A stretch of DNA of 57,403 nucleotides, from positions 1-57,403 of the forward strand of contig DATJHM010000040.1 of assembly GCA_035493895.1 (NCBI GenBank), written 5' to 3'. The translations under genes were made by a program, and so were the position numbers. Under the pieces are notes generated by a model that was not told the origin of the DNA, ran no database searches, and worked only from the letters and a program-made list of their open reading frames with translations. Of this stretch, positions 16,254-25,003 are shown one piece after another (positions within the stretch are counted from its first letter, which is position 1; every line of letters starts with the position of its first letter). This stretch comes from DATJHM01 sp035493895. Lineage in GTDB: Bacteria > Chloroflexota > Ktedonobacteria > Ktedonobacterales > Ktedonobacteraceae.

Positions 16254-16643
16254 TTACTGGACTGTAACTGCGAGATTCATCCCCTGATGAACGGTGCAGT
16301 AGAGCTGGAATAATCCTGCCTGCGTAAATGGCCCGATTGAGGCGCGATCGTTCCCGCTAAATGTCTGGCTAACCGTGGGAGCACCAGGCTCTATTCCTGT
16401 TTTCTGTACTGTCCCCTGCCAGGTCCCATTTTTGATAATATGGAGCGAATTCACGTTATCGATCAGAAGCAGCTTATCTCCTTTTTTGATCGTAATCGCC
16501 GGTTTTAAAAACGTTGTTTGTCCCATATGGACGATGGGACCACTTACGACGGATGTATCCGTAATTTTGCAACTGCCAAACAACAGAGTAAATATCGCCA
16601 GCCCACCCATAAGTAACATGAGAGCCAGATGATTTCTCGACAT
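16254..16643 (-). CDS. Cupredoxin-like (plastocyanin-type) lipoprotein
   Basis: 129 residues from the ATG at 16643 (GAGGAG 9 bases upstream). A signal peptide ends in a lipobox with Cys25 (LLFGSC), so the protein is likely anchored outside the membrane. The cupredoxin fold shows the type-1 copper ligands His68, Cys116, His119 and Met122 (LHIIKNG and YCTVHQGMNL). Such proteins shuttle electrons or bind copper. The arrangement resembles the small blue copper proteins of the sulfocyanin/plastocyanin type. It lies about 1.1 kb from the copper ATPase promoter, so a copper-handling neighbourhood is plausible. Confidence 0.88.
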   Translation of the reverse strand: MSRNHLALMLLMGGLAIFTLLFGSCKITDTSVVSGPIVHMGQTTFLKPAITIKKGDKLLLIDNVNSLHIIKNGTWQGTVQKTGIEPGAPTVSQTFSGNDRASIGPFTQAGLFQLYCTVHQGMNLAVTVQ

Positions 16644-16778
16644 TGAAAATAGCTCCTCACATAGATTCTCTCTACTATCATTATGCAACGAGGGTGATAG
16701 TTGACAAAATATGCTGGTCGCTGCCAGGCAACATCTGGCGGCGACCAGCGCAGAGAAGAGAGAGTGATTGGCCTGTTT

Positions 16779-17429
16779 TTATTCGACGACGGCCATACGG
16801 CGTCCTAAAGGAAAACGAAATCTACCACGGGGCGAGGCTATGCCGAGCATACTGGCTATAGACGCAAGCCACGACACAATTGCGCAGACAATTGCCAGCC
16901 AACCTCCCACTTTTATCAGCACGGAGTTAGCTCCTGACAGTTGCCCGATGGTCAGAAACAAGAAGGCCAGGAATAATAATCCGAGCGTTGGCAGTAATGC
17001 CATATTTGTCTCGAATGCCCCGATACACATTACCACCGTAAAAATGGTCCAACAAAGGAACAAAAGACCAAGTAAAAGATTGAGGTTCCCGCCCAGGGCT
17101 GCTGTAATACCAAAATTTGGCATAAAAACAAGGCCCAGAATGGCGAGAAATCCCCCATACGCGGTGAATGCCGTGGCTGTCATCAGGGAATTTTTACGGA
17201 ACTCCCACATGCCTGCCAGAATAAGAAGCGGCCCTGCAATCAGAAATGTTGCACCTACTGCTCCACGCACCGTTACAGCTTGAAAAGGAATGATTAAGCC
17301 CGTAAAAAAACAGCCGAGAATGGCGGTGGCAAATGCGAGCACACTTAAACCAAGTGGAGCCGGGCTCGCAACAGGGATCGTTTCCATGGGAAGAGGCGGC
17401 GGCTCATGTGTGGTAAAACGTTGTTCCAT
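16779..17429 (-). CDS. Acetate uptake transporter, GPR1/FUN34/SatP (AceTr) family
   Basis: 216 residues from the ATG at 17429, chosen for the AAAGGA 5-6 bases upstream. The family motif at the first helix is present as SPAPLGLSVLAF (consensus NPAPLGL), followed by six hydrophobic helices with YGGFLAILGLVF and LLGLLFLCWTIF. Members import acetate and succinate with protons. Here Asn of the NPAP motif is Ser, a mild departure. The gene is apparently monocistronic and divergent from the copper ATPase region. Confidence 0.88.
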   Translation of the reverse strand: MEQRFTTHEPPPLPMETIPVASPAPLGLSVLAFATAILGCFFTGLIIPFQAVTVRGAVGATFLIAGPLLILAGMWEFRKNSLMTATAFTAYGGFLAILGLVFMPNFGITAALGGNLNLLLGLLFLCWTIFTVVMCIGAFETNMALLPTLGLLFLAFLFLTIGQLSGANSVLIKVGGWLAIVCAIVSWLASIASMLGIASPRGRFRFPLGRRMAVVE

Positions 17430-17689
17430 GATAATCCTTTCTTTCATGCTAGAGCACCTGATGTAAAAATCTGCATATTGCTATGCCGCTCTAGAAAGAT
17501 CTTAGATGGTATTAATGATATTCTGCTTAAAGACAAATAAGTGTTAGATTAAAAATAAAATTGAAGCCGATATTCTACAAGAGATTAATGAAATATTGCG
17601 CCCCGCCGATAAAGAGATGCGAGAAGCATATTCAACCGCACATGACAAAAAAGATTCTGGCATGATCCTATCTGTGAGGAAGGTTACCG
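17430..17689. other. Intergenic region with a possible coding remnant
   Basis: Between the SatP gene and the copA promoter. A plus-strand frame from about 17551 to 17709 reads like protein (IEADILQEINEILRPADKE...) but lacks a credible start codon and ribosome site, so it may be the remains of a gene. No homologue is recognised. Confidence 0.35.
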
Positions 17690-17718
17690 TTGACATGTTT
17701 GATTTCTGAATGTATACT
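17690..17718 (+). promoter_or_regulatory. Near-consensus sigma-70 promoter of the copper ATPase
   Basis: TTGACA (17690-17695), a 17-base spacer and TATACT (17713-17718). It is a strong promoter and would need a repressor for metal control. Confidence 0.8.
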
Positions 17719-17724
17719 ACAGAT

Positions 17725-17745
17725 ATACCCCTACCAGGGGGGTAT
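17725..17745. promoter_or_regulatory. CsoR-like copper-responsive operator
   Basis: ATACCCC (17725-17731), TACCA and GGGGGGTAT (17737-17745) make a GC-centred palindrome like the CsoR operator (TACCC...GGGTA). It covers the start site just downstream of the -10 box. No csoR gene is in the window. Confidence 0.7.
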
Positions 17746-17781
17746 GGGTCCAATCGTCAGGTAAAGTAAGAGGAAATTCCT

Positions 17782-20175
17782 ATGGCAATAGATGCGAGAC
17801 ATTCAACAGAATCCCCGGGCGCAGATACAGAATCTCTTGAGCAGGAGAGTTGTAGCACAACGTTTGCTCTTGAAGGCATGAGCTGTGCGTCCTGTGCTAT
17901 GCGCATTGAGAAGGGGCTCAAAAAGCTACCAGGTGTTGTCGATGCGCAGGTAAACCTTGCGACCGAGCGTGGCACTGTCACCTATGATCCAGCGCTGACC
18001 GGGGTTGAGCAGATGGTACAGAAGGTCGAGACTATCGGCTACAAAGCGATACCAATGGTGCAGCCTCCGCGTACCAGTCAGCAGGCAGAGGCAACTCAGG
18101 GACAATCGGATACGACTGCGGCTGTGCCGTTCTCAGAAGATGAGCAAGCGAAGAGAAAACAGGCAGAGATTGTGCGCAAGCGGAACCTGCTCATCGTGGG
18201 TGTGGTATTCTCGTTGCCGGTCGTCATCCTGAGCATGTTTTTTATGAACAGTTTCCCGCTGGAAAATATACTTCTGCTCATTCTCACGATCCCGGTCTGG
18301 GCGATTGTTGGCTGGGAATTTCATCGTGGGGCGCTCAAGACCTTGCGTCACGGCAGCGCAACCATGGATACGCTCGTCTCGCTGGGTTCAACGGCCGCCT
18401 TTCTGCTCAGTATCGTTGCTACCTTTTTGCCCTCCCTCGTCGGTGGGACGACGTTCTATGACACTACGGCTCTGATCATCACATTGATTTTTCTCGGGAA
18501 ATATCTGGAAGCGCGTGCCAGGGGGCAAACGAACGACGCGATTAAGAAGTTGATTGGTCTGCAAGCGCGTACCGCTCATGTGTTGCAGGATGATCATGAG
18601 ATCGAATTGCCGATTGAGCAGGTGCAGGTTGGCTGGGAATTGCTCGTGCGTCCCGGCGAGAAGATTCCTGTCGATGGCGAGGTACTCTCGGGCCGTTCGT
18701 CCGTCGACGAATCGATGATTACCGGTGAGAGCATGCCCGTTGAGAAAGCGCCGGGCGAGGCACTGGTTGGTGCGACGATGAATCAGCGTGGACTGCTCAA
18801 GATGCGCGCCACGAAAGTCGGTGCGGATACTGTGCTGGCCCATATCATTCGTCTGGTTGAGCAAGCGCAGGGTTCCAAAGCGCCCATTCAGCGTCTGGCC
18901 GATACGATTGCCGGCATTTTTGTTCCCGTTGTGCTCGTAATTGCGGCCCTGACGTTCATCTCCTGGGCGATCATCGGCCATTTCGTGAGCATCGCCGCGA
19001 CCGGTGCGAGCATGATGAATGCGAGCAGCAGCAACGTCTGGATTATCGCGATTGTTGCGGCGGTTGCCGTACTCGTCGTAGCCTGTCCCTGCGCGCTCGG
19101 TCTTGCCACGCCTACGGCAATTATGGTGGGAACCGGCAAGGGCGCGGAACAGGGCATTCTCATCAAGGGTGGCGAGAGCCTGGAGCGCATTCAGGCCGTA
19201 CGCGCCGTTTTGCTGGACAAGACGGGGACGATCACCAAAGGGCAGCCTGAACTGACGGATGTCGTTGCTCTTTCTGGCTATCAGGAACAGGAATTACTGC
19301 GTCTATCCGCACTGGCCGAGCAGGGTTCTGAACATCCGTTGGCTGCCGCCATTGTCGCAGGTGCAAAAGCACGCGATATCGCTCTGAACGCGTATCCTAC
19401 TCACTTCACCGCGTTTGCCGGACGTGGTCTGGAGGCGATCGTAGAGGGGCATACGGTTCTCATCGGCACACGCGGACTGCTGCATGAGCGCGCGCTCGAT
19501 ACTGCTGTCTGTGAAGAGCAACTGCTGGGGCTCGAAGCGCAGGGCAAGACTGCTATGCTGGTCGTGCTCGATGGGCAACTGGCGGGCGTGATTGCGGTCG
19601 CTGATACCGTCAAAGTTGGTTCGGTCGAGGCTATTCGCACGTTACACGCGCAGGGCCTTGCTGTGTGGATGATGACCGGGGATAATCGTCGCACCGCTCA
19701 GGCCATTGCCAGTCAGGTCGGCATTCCCGCCGAGCACATTCTTGCTGAAGTCTTGCCCGAGGACAAGGCGAATCAGGTCGCATACTTGCAGAAGCAGGGG
19801 TTGGTGGTTGCCTTTGCCGGTGATGGTATCAACGATGCACCCGCGCTCGTCCAGGCTGACGCCGGTATTGCGATGGGCACGGGCACGGACGTCGCGATCG
19901 AGGCCGCCGATATTACGCTCGTCAAGGGTAACCTGAGGAGTATTGCTACCGCGCTCTCTCTTTCGCGAGCGACGATGCGTACGATCAAACAAAATCTGTT
20001 CTGGGCGTTTGCCTATAACGTGATCCTGATCCCTGCCGCGATCCTTTCGCCGCTCATTCCTTTTTTGAAAGAGCAGGCCCCCATTTTCGCCGCGGCAGCG
20101 ATGGCCCTCTCGTCCGTCACCGTAGTCAGCAACTCTCTCCGCCTGCGCCGCTTCGGGCGTGGGGCACAGCGATAA
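17782..20175 (+). CDS. copA: Copper(I)-exporting P-type ATPase
   Basis: 797 residues. One N-terminal metal-binding domain with GMSCASC (Cys35, Cys38), then eight membrane helices. The ion path has the P1B-1 CPC motif (Cys435-Pro-Cys437) and the late MALSSVTVVSNSLRL segment; the core has TGESMPVE, the phosphorylated Asp479 in DKTGT, the SEHPLAAAI histidine, TGDN and GDGINDAP. This set marks a Cu+ (or Ag+) exporter that removes copper from the cytoplasm. Start ATG has AGAGG 8 bases upstream. The promoter and the CsoR-like operator show copper-controlled expression; a separate copZ chaperone is not adjacent. Confidence 0.95.
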   Translation: MAIDARHSTESPGADTESLEQESCSTTFALEGMSCASCAMRIEKGLKKLPGVVDAQVNLATERGTVTYDPALTGVEQMVQKVETIGYKAIPMVQPPRTSQQAEATQGQSDTTAAVPFSEDEQAKRKQAEIVRKRNLLIVGVVFSLPVVILSMFFMNSFPLENILLLILTIPVWAIVGWEFHRGALKTLRHGSATMDTLVSLGSTAAFLLSIVATFLPSLVGGTTFYDTTALIITLIFLGKYLEARARGQTNDAIKKLIGLQARTAHVLQDDHEIELPIEQVQVGWELLVRPGEKIPVDGEVLSGRSSVDESMITGESMPVEKAPGEALVGATMNQRGLLKMRATKVGADTVLAHIIRLVEQAQGSKAPIQRLADTIAGIFVPVVLVIAALTFISWAIIGHFVSIAATGASMMNASSSNVWIIAIVAAVAVLVVACPCALGLATPTAIMVGTGKGAEQGILIKGGESLERIQAVRAVLLDKTGTITKGQPELTDVVALSGYQEQELLRLSALAEQGSEHPLAAAIVAGAKARDIALNAYPTHFTAFAGRGLEAIVEGHTVLIGTRGLLHERALDTAVCEEQLLGLEAQGKTAMLVVLDGQLAGVIAVADTVKVGSVEAIRTLHAQGLAVWMMTGDNRRTAQAIASQVGIPAEHILAEVLPEDKANQVAYLQKQGLVVAFAGDGINDAPALVQADAGIAMGTGTDVAIEAADITLVKGNLRSIATALSLSRATMRTIKQNLFWAFAYNVILIPAAILSPLIPFLKEQAPIFAAAAMALSSVTVVSNSLRLRRFGRGAQR

Positions 20176-20189
20176 TTCCGGCGAGACAG

Positions 20190-20225
20190 AAGATGGGGCA
20201 GAGAATCCACTCCCGGCCCCATCTT
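20190..20225 (+). terminator. Stem-loop after the copper ATPase
   Basis: Perfect 10-base arms AAGATGGGGC and GCCCCATCTT (20190-20199, 20216-20225), starting 14 bases past the stop. No T run follows, so termination is possible but not certain. Confidence 0.5.
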
Positions 20226-20386
20226 CATTGCCCAGGACCAGTAGGGACGCCATGGAGGCATGGAATGGCGTCCGGGAACTCGCTCAATCCCGCTCGCTCT
20301 CTAGACGAAGCGTGCCGCCCTTTCCCACCATTTCGCTCGCCACAGAAACATGTGTCGAACGAATTGTGCCAGACCAGTAGCAGCGC

Positions 20387-20584
20387 CTATTCTTCCCAAT
20401 TGGGAATGAAATCCAGGATCTCATTGGCAGAGTTAAAGGTTTTGTCGGGAAGAAGGGCCTCAAGATCGCTGATAGCCATATCGTCGAGCCCGCTTTGCCG
20501 TGCCACCTCGAGCAGGTCGTCTCTGCTCACAGGAAACCGCAGGGTGCTCAATAGCTGGTTGAGGAGCTTCGCATCAAAATTCAT
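20387..20584 (-). CDS. Small DUF2795-like protein
   Basis: 65 residues from the ATG at 20584, chosen because GAGAGG lies 5 bases upstream. The sequence MNFDAKLLNQLLSTLRFPVS, then SRDDLLEVARQSGL and ALLPDKTFNSANEIL, is charged and all-helical. It resembles the small DUF2795 type found in GC-rich bacteria, whose function is not known. Convergent with copA. Confidence 0.6.
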   Translation of the reverse strand: MNFDAKLLNQLLSTLRFPVSRDDLLEVARQSGLDDMAISDLEALLPDKTFNSANEILDFIPNWEE

Positions 20585-20763
20585 GGATACCTCTCTCTCC
20601 ATTCTTTTTGTCTCTATAGCACATGTACATTAGTACTATCTTTGCCGGAAGACTCTCTGTCTTGTATTATAAACAGGCACTCAACTCGTGCTGAAGTTTA
20701 CATAATCCTGATATGAATCAGTTACCCAGGAAGAGCAATAATGACAGGAATCTGAAATCATAG

Positions 20764-20792
20764 TTGATAAATCGCTTTTCGTTCGTTATATA
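20764..20792 (+). promoter_or_regulatory. Promoter of the small RNA candidate
   Basis: TTGATA (20764-20769), 17 bases and TATATA (20787-20792). The predicted start is near 20799. Confidence 0.65.
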
Positions 20793-20798
20793 TATTGA

Positions 20799-20881
20799 AG
20801 CCTGCCCTTCCCCAAAGGAAACACAACCATAGCAGGCTTCTCTGAAAGAGTCTCCAATTGTACCTGGAGACTCTTTTTTTT
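20799..20881 (+). ncRNA. Candidate small RNA, about 83 nt, two stem-loops
   Basis: The transcript would start near 20799, directly at the first stem-loop: GAAGCCTGC (20797-20805) pairs with GCAGGCTTC (20832-20840), and a smaller CCTT/AAGG pair lies in its 26-base loop. After 4 bases a 12-base stem AAAGAGTCTCCA / TGGAGACTCTTT (20845-20856, 20865-20876) is followed by T through 20881, a textbook intrinsic terminator. No reading frame with a ribosome site fits. It resembles no RNA family I recognise. It could also be a terminated leader of the LLM gene at 20980. Confidence 0.7.
20845..20881 (+). terminator. Intrinsic terminator of the small RNA candidate
   Basis: 12-base perfect stem, 8-base loop (20857-20864) and a run of T residues. 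Confidence 0.88.
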
Positions 20882-20979
20882 GTCGTTTATCTATTCTGAA
20901 TTCCTGACACAGGATGTCATATAGTCTCCAATAGAGTAAGGGCAGAGATTTCGCATTTATTCAATCAAGGAGGGAACAT

Positions 20980-21750
20980 ATGCGCATCGGCGTGAATCTG
21001 GGACCCACTACGAACTGGATGGCTGTGTTGGAGGCGGCCAGGAAAGCGGACGACTACGGTTTTGATGCGGTCGGTTTGCTCGATCATTATCATGCCTCGA
21101 AGCCGGAATGGGGATACCTGTCGGGCTGGTCGCTCTATGGCGCTCTGGCGCTGGCAACCACGCGCATCAAATTGACGCCCCTGGTGATTTGTAGCCTGAA
21201 CTATCTGCCGGGCATTCTGGCACGTGAGGCCACCATGCTCACGACGTTGAGCGGCGGACGCTTTGAACTGGGTATTGGCGCAGGCGACTATTTCGAGGAG
21301 ATGCGTGCGTGGGGAGTTGCTGTACCAAAAGCGAGTGAGCGTATCGAGGCGTTGCAAGAAATGGTTCAGGTGCTGCGTCTGGCGTGGCGGGGAGAGCGCG
21401 TCACCTATGAGGGAGACCATCTCCATATACACGATGGTTTGTGCCTGTCCACGCCAGCCGGTGCGCCTCGCATCGTTGTGGGCGTGGGCAATTCACGCCG
21501 TTTGCTACATAGTGCCGTTGCGTATGCCGACGAGTTGAATGTCTATGCCGATGAGGCACTCATACGCGAGGCCCGCAGTGCCGTCGAAGCCTCGGGACGA
21601 AAGATTGCGATCTCGGTATATGTATGGGATTGGCGCGCAGACATTGCAGAGAAATTGAAAGAATGGGAGCAACTCGGCGTTGAGAGAACATTTGTGACCT
21701 TCTGGGAACCGTTCGCGCAACTAGAACAGGCCGCCCATTGGATGCAGTAG
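20980..21750 (+). CDS. LLM class flavin-dependent oxidoreductase
   Basis: 256 residues, a little short for the family (about 280-350), as the C-terminal segment is trimmed. Luciferase-like TIM barrel features are LLDHYHA, TRIKLTPLV, TMLTTLSGGRFELGIGAG and GAPRIVVGVGN. Such enzymes use FMN or F420, and the SGGRFELGIGAG motif is common to F420-dependent members. The ATG has AAGGAGGG about 6 bases upstream. It abuts the convergent antiporter: the two stop codons are directly adjacent. Substrate unknown. Confidence 0.88.
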   Translation: MRIGVNLGPTTNWMAVLEAARKADDYGFDAVGLLDHYHASKPEWGYLSGWSLYGALALATTRIKLTPLVICSLNYLPGILAREATMLTTLSGGRFELGIGAGDYFEEMRAWGVAVPKASERIEALQEMVQVLRLAWRGERVTYEGDHLHIHDGLCLSTPAGAPRIVVGVGNSRRLLHSAVAYADELNVYADEALIREARSAVEASGRKIAISVYVWDWRADIAEKLKEWEQLGVERTFVTFWEPFAQLEQAAHWMQ

Positions 21751-22968
21751 CTAGCCTTCCTCCATAACTGCGCTTGTCGTTGTGGCCACCGGACTACTCC
21801 TCCGCAAGAGCGCCAGCGCGATAACCGGAAAGAGCAGGACGGAGAGCAAACCCGCTGCGATCAGCGCGGCCCCCGTCGCTCTTGTAATCAGACCCAGATC
21901 CAGGCCGATCTGAGAGGCAGCGACGATAAATGAAAGCGATGTGGCCTGGAATAATCCCGCGACGATAGAGCGTTGCTTGCCGAGTAGCGGACGATAGAGC
22001 AGCGCGGGCAGACCGCGCACGATGAGCAGCGCTACGAGGAAGAGCGGCACACGCAGGATTGTCTCGATACTTGAGAGGAGCGCCGCCAGATCGAATTGGA
22101 CCCCGCTTGCTACGAAGAAAACGGGGATGAAGATCCCGAAGCCGACCGCCTCAAGCTTCTGGCGAAAAAAGGGGTGCGTCATCATACGGTCGCCATCGAC
22201 GAGCCTGAGAATGACCCCGGCGATAAATGCCCCCAGAATCGTTTCCAGTCCGAGCACTTCGGCCAGCGCGGCAAATGCGACCAGTAGCACAAAGGCTCCT
22301 CGCACGCGGATCTGTGCCGTGGTATCTTGCAGACGCAGAAGCACCTCTGTGATACGCATTGACCGCTCCAGACGTAATAAAAAGTAGGCAATGGCGGCTG
22401 CCAGCAGGGCAAAACCTCCGAGCAGCACCAGTTTGGTTCCTGTGTCAGTGGCTTCCCGCGAAAAGAAGAGCGATAGCAGAATAATCGAGCCAAACTCTGC
22501 AAACATCGCTGCGGCAATGACGAGCTGACCAAAATCCGTCGCGCTTTCTCCCGCATCCTTGAGCAAGGGCACGACGATTCCCAGCGCCGTTGCCACGAGG
22601 ATAATGGCGATGAAGAGCGGCGATACGACCTGCCCTGCTGCATAAAGTCCATAACCGAGCACTGCGGCCAGTACGAGAGAAGCCAGGAAGGCCAGACTCA
22701 CGGAGGTCAACAGCCGTCCGCGCAAGCGCTCAAGCTCGACCTCGAGCCCTGCCAGAAAGAGCAGAAATGCCAGCCCGAGTAGCGAGAGTATTGAGATGGG
22801 CAGATCGATCCTGACCCAACTCAGCACGGAGGGACCAACCAGGATGCCCGCTACGATCTCCAGTACGACTGAAGGGAGTCGGCGCGCTGGTGAGAGTCCG
22901 AGTACGAGCGGAGCCAGGAACGCGACTATGGCCACGATAAGCAATCCGTTGAACGAGATAACTGGCAT
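21751..22968 (-). CDS. Cation:proton antiporter, CPA2 (Kef/NapA-like)
   Basis: 405 residues from the ATG at 22968, which has GGGAGGA 4-5 bases upstream; the longer frame to 23022 has no such site. About 12 hydrophobic segments with the family features VVLEIVAGILVGPSVLSW, FLLFLAGLEVELERL and LETILGAFIAGVIL. The aspartate pair of NapA is not obvious; the GLEVELE pattern fits the Kef/YbaL branch. No C-terminal TrkA-N domain is present. It exports Na+ or K+ against protons. Confidence 0.88.
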   Translation of the reverse strand: MPVISFNGLLIVAIVAFLAPLVLGLSPARRLPSVVLEIVAGILVGPSVLSWVRIDLPISILSLLGLAFLLFLAGLEVELERLRGRLLTSVSLAFLASLVLAAVLGYGLYAAGQVVSPLFIAIILVATALGIVVPLLKDAGESATDFGQLVIAAAMFAEFGSIILLSLFFSREATDTGTKLVLLGGFALLAAAIAYFLLRLERSMRITEVLLRLQDTTAQIRVRGAFVLLVAFAALAEVLGLETILGAFIAGVILRLVDGDRMMTHPFFRQKLEAVGFGIFIPVFFVASGVQFDLAALLSSIETILRVPLFLVALLIVRGLPALLYRPLLGKQRSIVAGLFQATSLSFIVAASQIGLDLGLITRATGAALIAAGLLSVLLFPVIALALLRRSSPVATTTSAVMEEG

Positions 22969-23209
22969 GCTATCCTCCCTTGTTTCGACATACATCTCGC
23001 TTGACGCTTCTCGTTCTGGCAAAAGGGTAGTTTCAGAACGTATTCATAATCTCAATCTATTCGTTACATGATATGATGAGAAATTTTCAGCGGTTTGAGG
23101 CAAGTTGCTCCTCTGCTTGGGAATATTGCATAAGCTCTGCGCTCTACGCTGGATTGTGCAATACGAGAGATCGATTGAGCACTGTTGATTTAGTGGGAGA
23201 TGAACAAAA

Positions 23210-24601
23210 ATGGCTTTAACATCCTATGATGCGATTGTAATTGGTGCCGGTCAGGCAGGCGGTCCCCTCTCAACGGCGCTGGCGCAAGCGGGCCGGAAGA
23301 CGGCGATTATCGAGAGGGTCCACGTTGGCGGCACCTGTGTGAATGAAGGTTGTACGCCGACGAAAACGATGGTCGCGAGTGCTCGCGTGGCCTATCTGGC
23401 GCGACGCGGAGCCGACTATGGCGTGCATACTGGCCCGATCACGATCGATCTGAGCAAGGTGCGTCAGCGCAAACGTGCGATCGTCGAGAGTTTTCGCTCT
23501 GGTAGCCAGCACCGTATTGAAACAACTGACGGCGTGGATCTCCTGATGGGTGAGGCGCGCTTTATCGGAGCAAAGACGCTGGAAGTGCGTTTGCATGACG
23601 GCGAGGTACGCCAGCTCACGGCCGATACTATCTTTATCAATGCAGGTGATCGTCCCGCATCTTTGTCGTTACCGGGCATTACCGATATTCCTGTGCTGAA
23701 TTCGACCTCGATTATGGAATTGGATCAGGTTCCCGAACATCTGCTTGTTATCGGTGGCGGTTATGTGGGCCTGGAGTTCGGTCAGATGTTCCGTCGCTTT
23801 GGCAGTGAGGTGACGGTGATCCAGCGCGCTTCAAAGCTGTTAACACGTGAGGATGATGATGTTGCCGATGAGGTGGCAAAGATTTTGCGCGAGGATGGTC
23901 TGGAGATATTGCTGGATGCGAAGCCCTTATCTGCCTCGCGCTCTGCAAATGGTGTCATTTCGTTGACGGTGCAGACGAAGACGGGCGAGCGCACGCTGAC
24001 CGGGTCACACTTGCTGATGGCGGCTGGACGTATCCCCAATACGGATTCGCTCAATCTCGAGGCCGCGGGCATCACGTCAGACAAACGCGGCTACATCCAG
24101 GTGAATGATCGCCTGGAAACGAATGTCCCCGGCATCTATGCTCTGGGCGATATCAAGGGCGGTCCGGCCTTCACGCATATCTCCTACGACGATTTCCGCA
24201 TCATCCGCACCAATCTCATCGAGAAGGGCAACGCCACTATCGAGAATCGCCTGGTCCCCTACACCGTTTACATTGATCCGCAACTGGGGTGCGTCGGCCT
24301 GAACGAGACGGCGGCGCGCGCTCAGGGCCGCGCGATTAAGGTCGCGAAAATGCCGATGAGCTACGTTGCCCGCGCGCTTGAGACGGACGAGTCCCGAGGG
24401 CTCATGAAGGCGGTGATTGATGCGGAGACGAACCAGATTCTCGGAGCCTCTATCCTGGGTATTGAAGGCGGAGAGATTATGTCGATGTTGGAGATAGCGA
24501 TCATGGGGAATCTACCCTACACGGTGTTGCGCGATGCGGTCTTCGCCCATCCAACGCTGGCCGAATCGCTGAATAATCTCTTCTCGTCACTCTCTGACTA
24601 A
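23210..24601 (+). CDS. Pyridine nucleotide-disulfide oxidoreductase, class I (MerA/Lpd-like)
   Basis: 463 residues. FAD motif VIGAGQAGGPLSTALA at residues 10-25, redox-active disulfide Cys43/Cys48 in GGTCVNEGCTPTK, second nucleotide site VIGGGYVGLEFGQMF, the ALGDIKG FAD-phosphate segment, and the C-terminal active-site pair FAHPTLAE. The GCTPTK form differs from mercuric reductase (GCVPSK). The N-terminal HMA domain and the terminal Cys pair of MerA are missing, so it is better called an uncharacterised disulfide reductase or dihydrolipoyl-dehydrogenase-like enzyme. The ATG has GGAG about 10 bases upstream. Confidence 0.9.
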   Translation: MALTSYDAIVIGAGQAGGPLSTALAQAGRKTAIIERVHVGGTCVNEGCTPTKTMVASARVAYLARRGADYGVHTGPITIDLSKVRQRKRAIVESFRSGSQHRIETTDGVDLLMGEARFIGAKTLEVRLHDGEVRQLTADTIFINAGDRPASLSLPGITDIPVLNSTSIMELDQVPEHLLVIGGGYVGLEFGQMFRRFGSEVTVIQRASKLLTREDDDVADEVAKILREDGLEILLDAKPLSASRSANGVISLTVQTKTGERTLTGSHLLMAAGRIPNTDSLNLEAAGITSDKRGYIQVNDRLETNVPGIYALGDIKGGPAFTHISYDDFRIIRTNLIEKGNATIENRLVPYTVYIDPQLGCVGLNETAARAQGRAIKVAKMPMSYVARALETDESRGLMKAVIDAETNQILGASILGIEGGEIMSMLEIAIMGNLPYTVLRDAVFAHPTLAESLNNLFSSLSD

Positions 24602-24623
24602 ATCTTCCATCGATCGGCTTCTA

Positions 24624-24662
24624 GATTGGCTCTAGTTTTATGTGTTGTTACTGGAGCCAATC
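24624..24662 (+). terminator. Stem-loop after the disulfide oxidoreductase
   Basis: GATTGGCTCTAG (24624-24635) pairs with CTGGAGCCAATC (24651-24662) with one G-U pair; the loop is T-rich. No T tail follows, so termination efficiency is uncertain. Confidence 0.5.
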
Positions 24663-24874
24663 CAGGCAGCATATTTGATTGTCTCTCCCTCTTTTTGCCC
24701 TTTTGTTCCTCATATCTGGTTTTTTATCATCTGCACAAACTGGTCCTTGCAAGTGGTATTGTCTCTTTTCTCTCCATATTTTTGCGAAAGATGCGCACAC
24801 GCTTGCTGCCTGAAACTCTCGACAGGCAAGCTCCGTCCGGCTATAATGAGAGACAAAGACGTCAGCCATATAGC

Positions 24875-24939
24875 CCGATGTCACGTAGATAAGGGGAATC
24901 CCCCATAATAAGGGCGGGGGGTCGATTACGTGACATCGG
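24875..24939. repeat. Large palindrome upstream of the methyltransferase
   Basis: Perfect 13-base arms CCGATGTCACGTA (24875-24887) and TACGTGACATCGG (24927-24939) around a 39-base GC-rich spacer that contains further C-run/G-run pairing. Imperfect pairing continues outside the arms. Located about 65 bases before the methyltransferase start. Confidence 0.75.
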
Positions 24940-25003
24940 TCATATAAACCTATGGTGACGTTCATCCTCAGCACGGATGAGCGTCAGGAAGGAGCGCGAG
25001 GCA

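Larger units (their letters stand above)
20585..20979. other. Intergenic region containing a small RNA candidate
   Basis: About 395 bases with no coding frame. The 20764-20881 section holds a promoter, two stem-loops and a terminator, listed separately. The piece 20882-20979 leads into the LLM gene and includes a TGACA/TGTCA inverted repeat near 20909-20923. Confidence 0.5.
24602..25003. other. Intergenic region with two palindromes
   Basis: Contains the stem-loop at 24624-24662, a pyrimidine-rich stretch (24680-24780) and the large palindrome at 24875-24939. No gene is visible; small frames here lack ribosome sites. Confidence 0.5.

Noticed and set aside
20799..20881. A coding mini-gene in place of the small RNA
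   Set aside because: No start codon with a ribosome site fits the stem-loop region and the loop has no codon bias.
23210..24601. Mercuric reductase (merA)
   Set aside because: The disulfide reductase core is similar, but there is no HMA domain and no C-terminal Cys pair, the active site reads GCTPTK, and there is no mer operon nearby.
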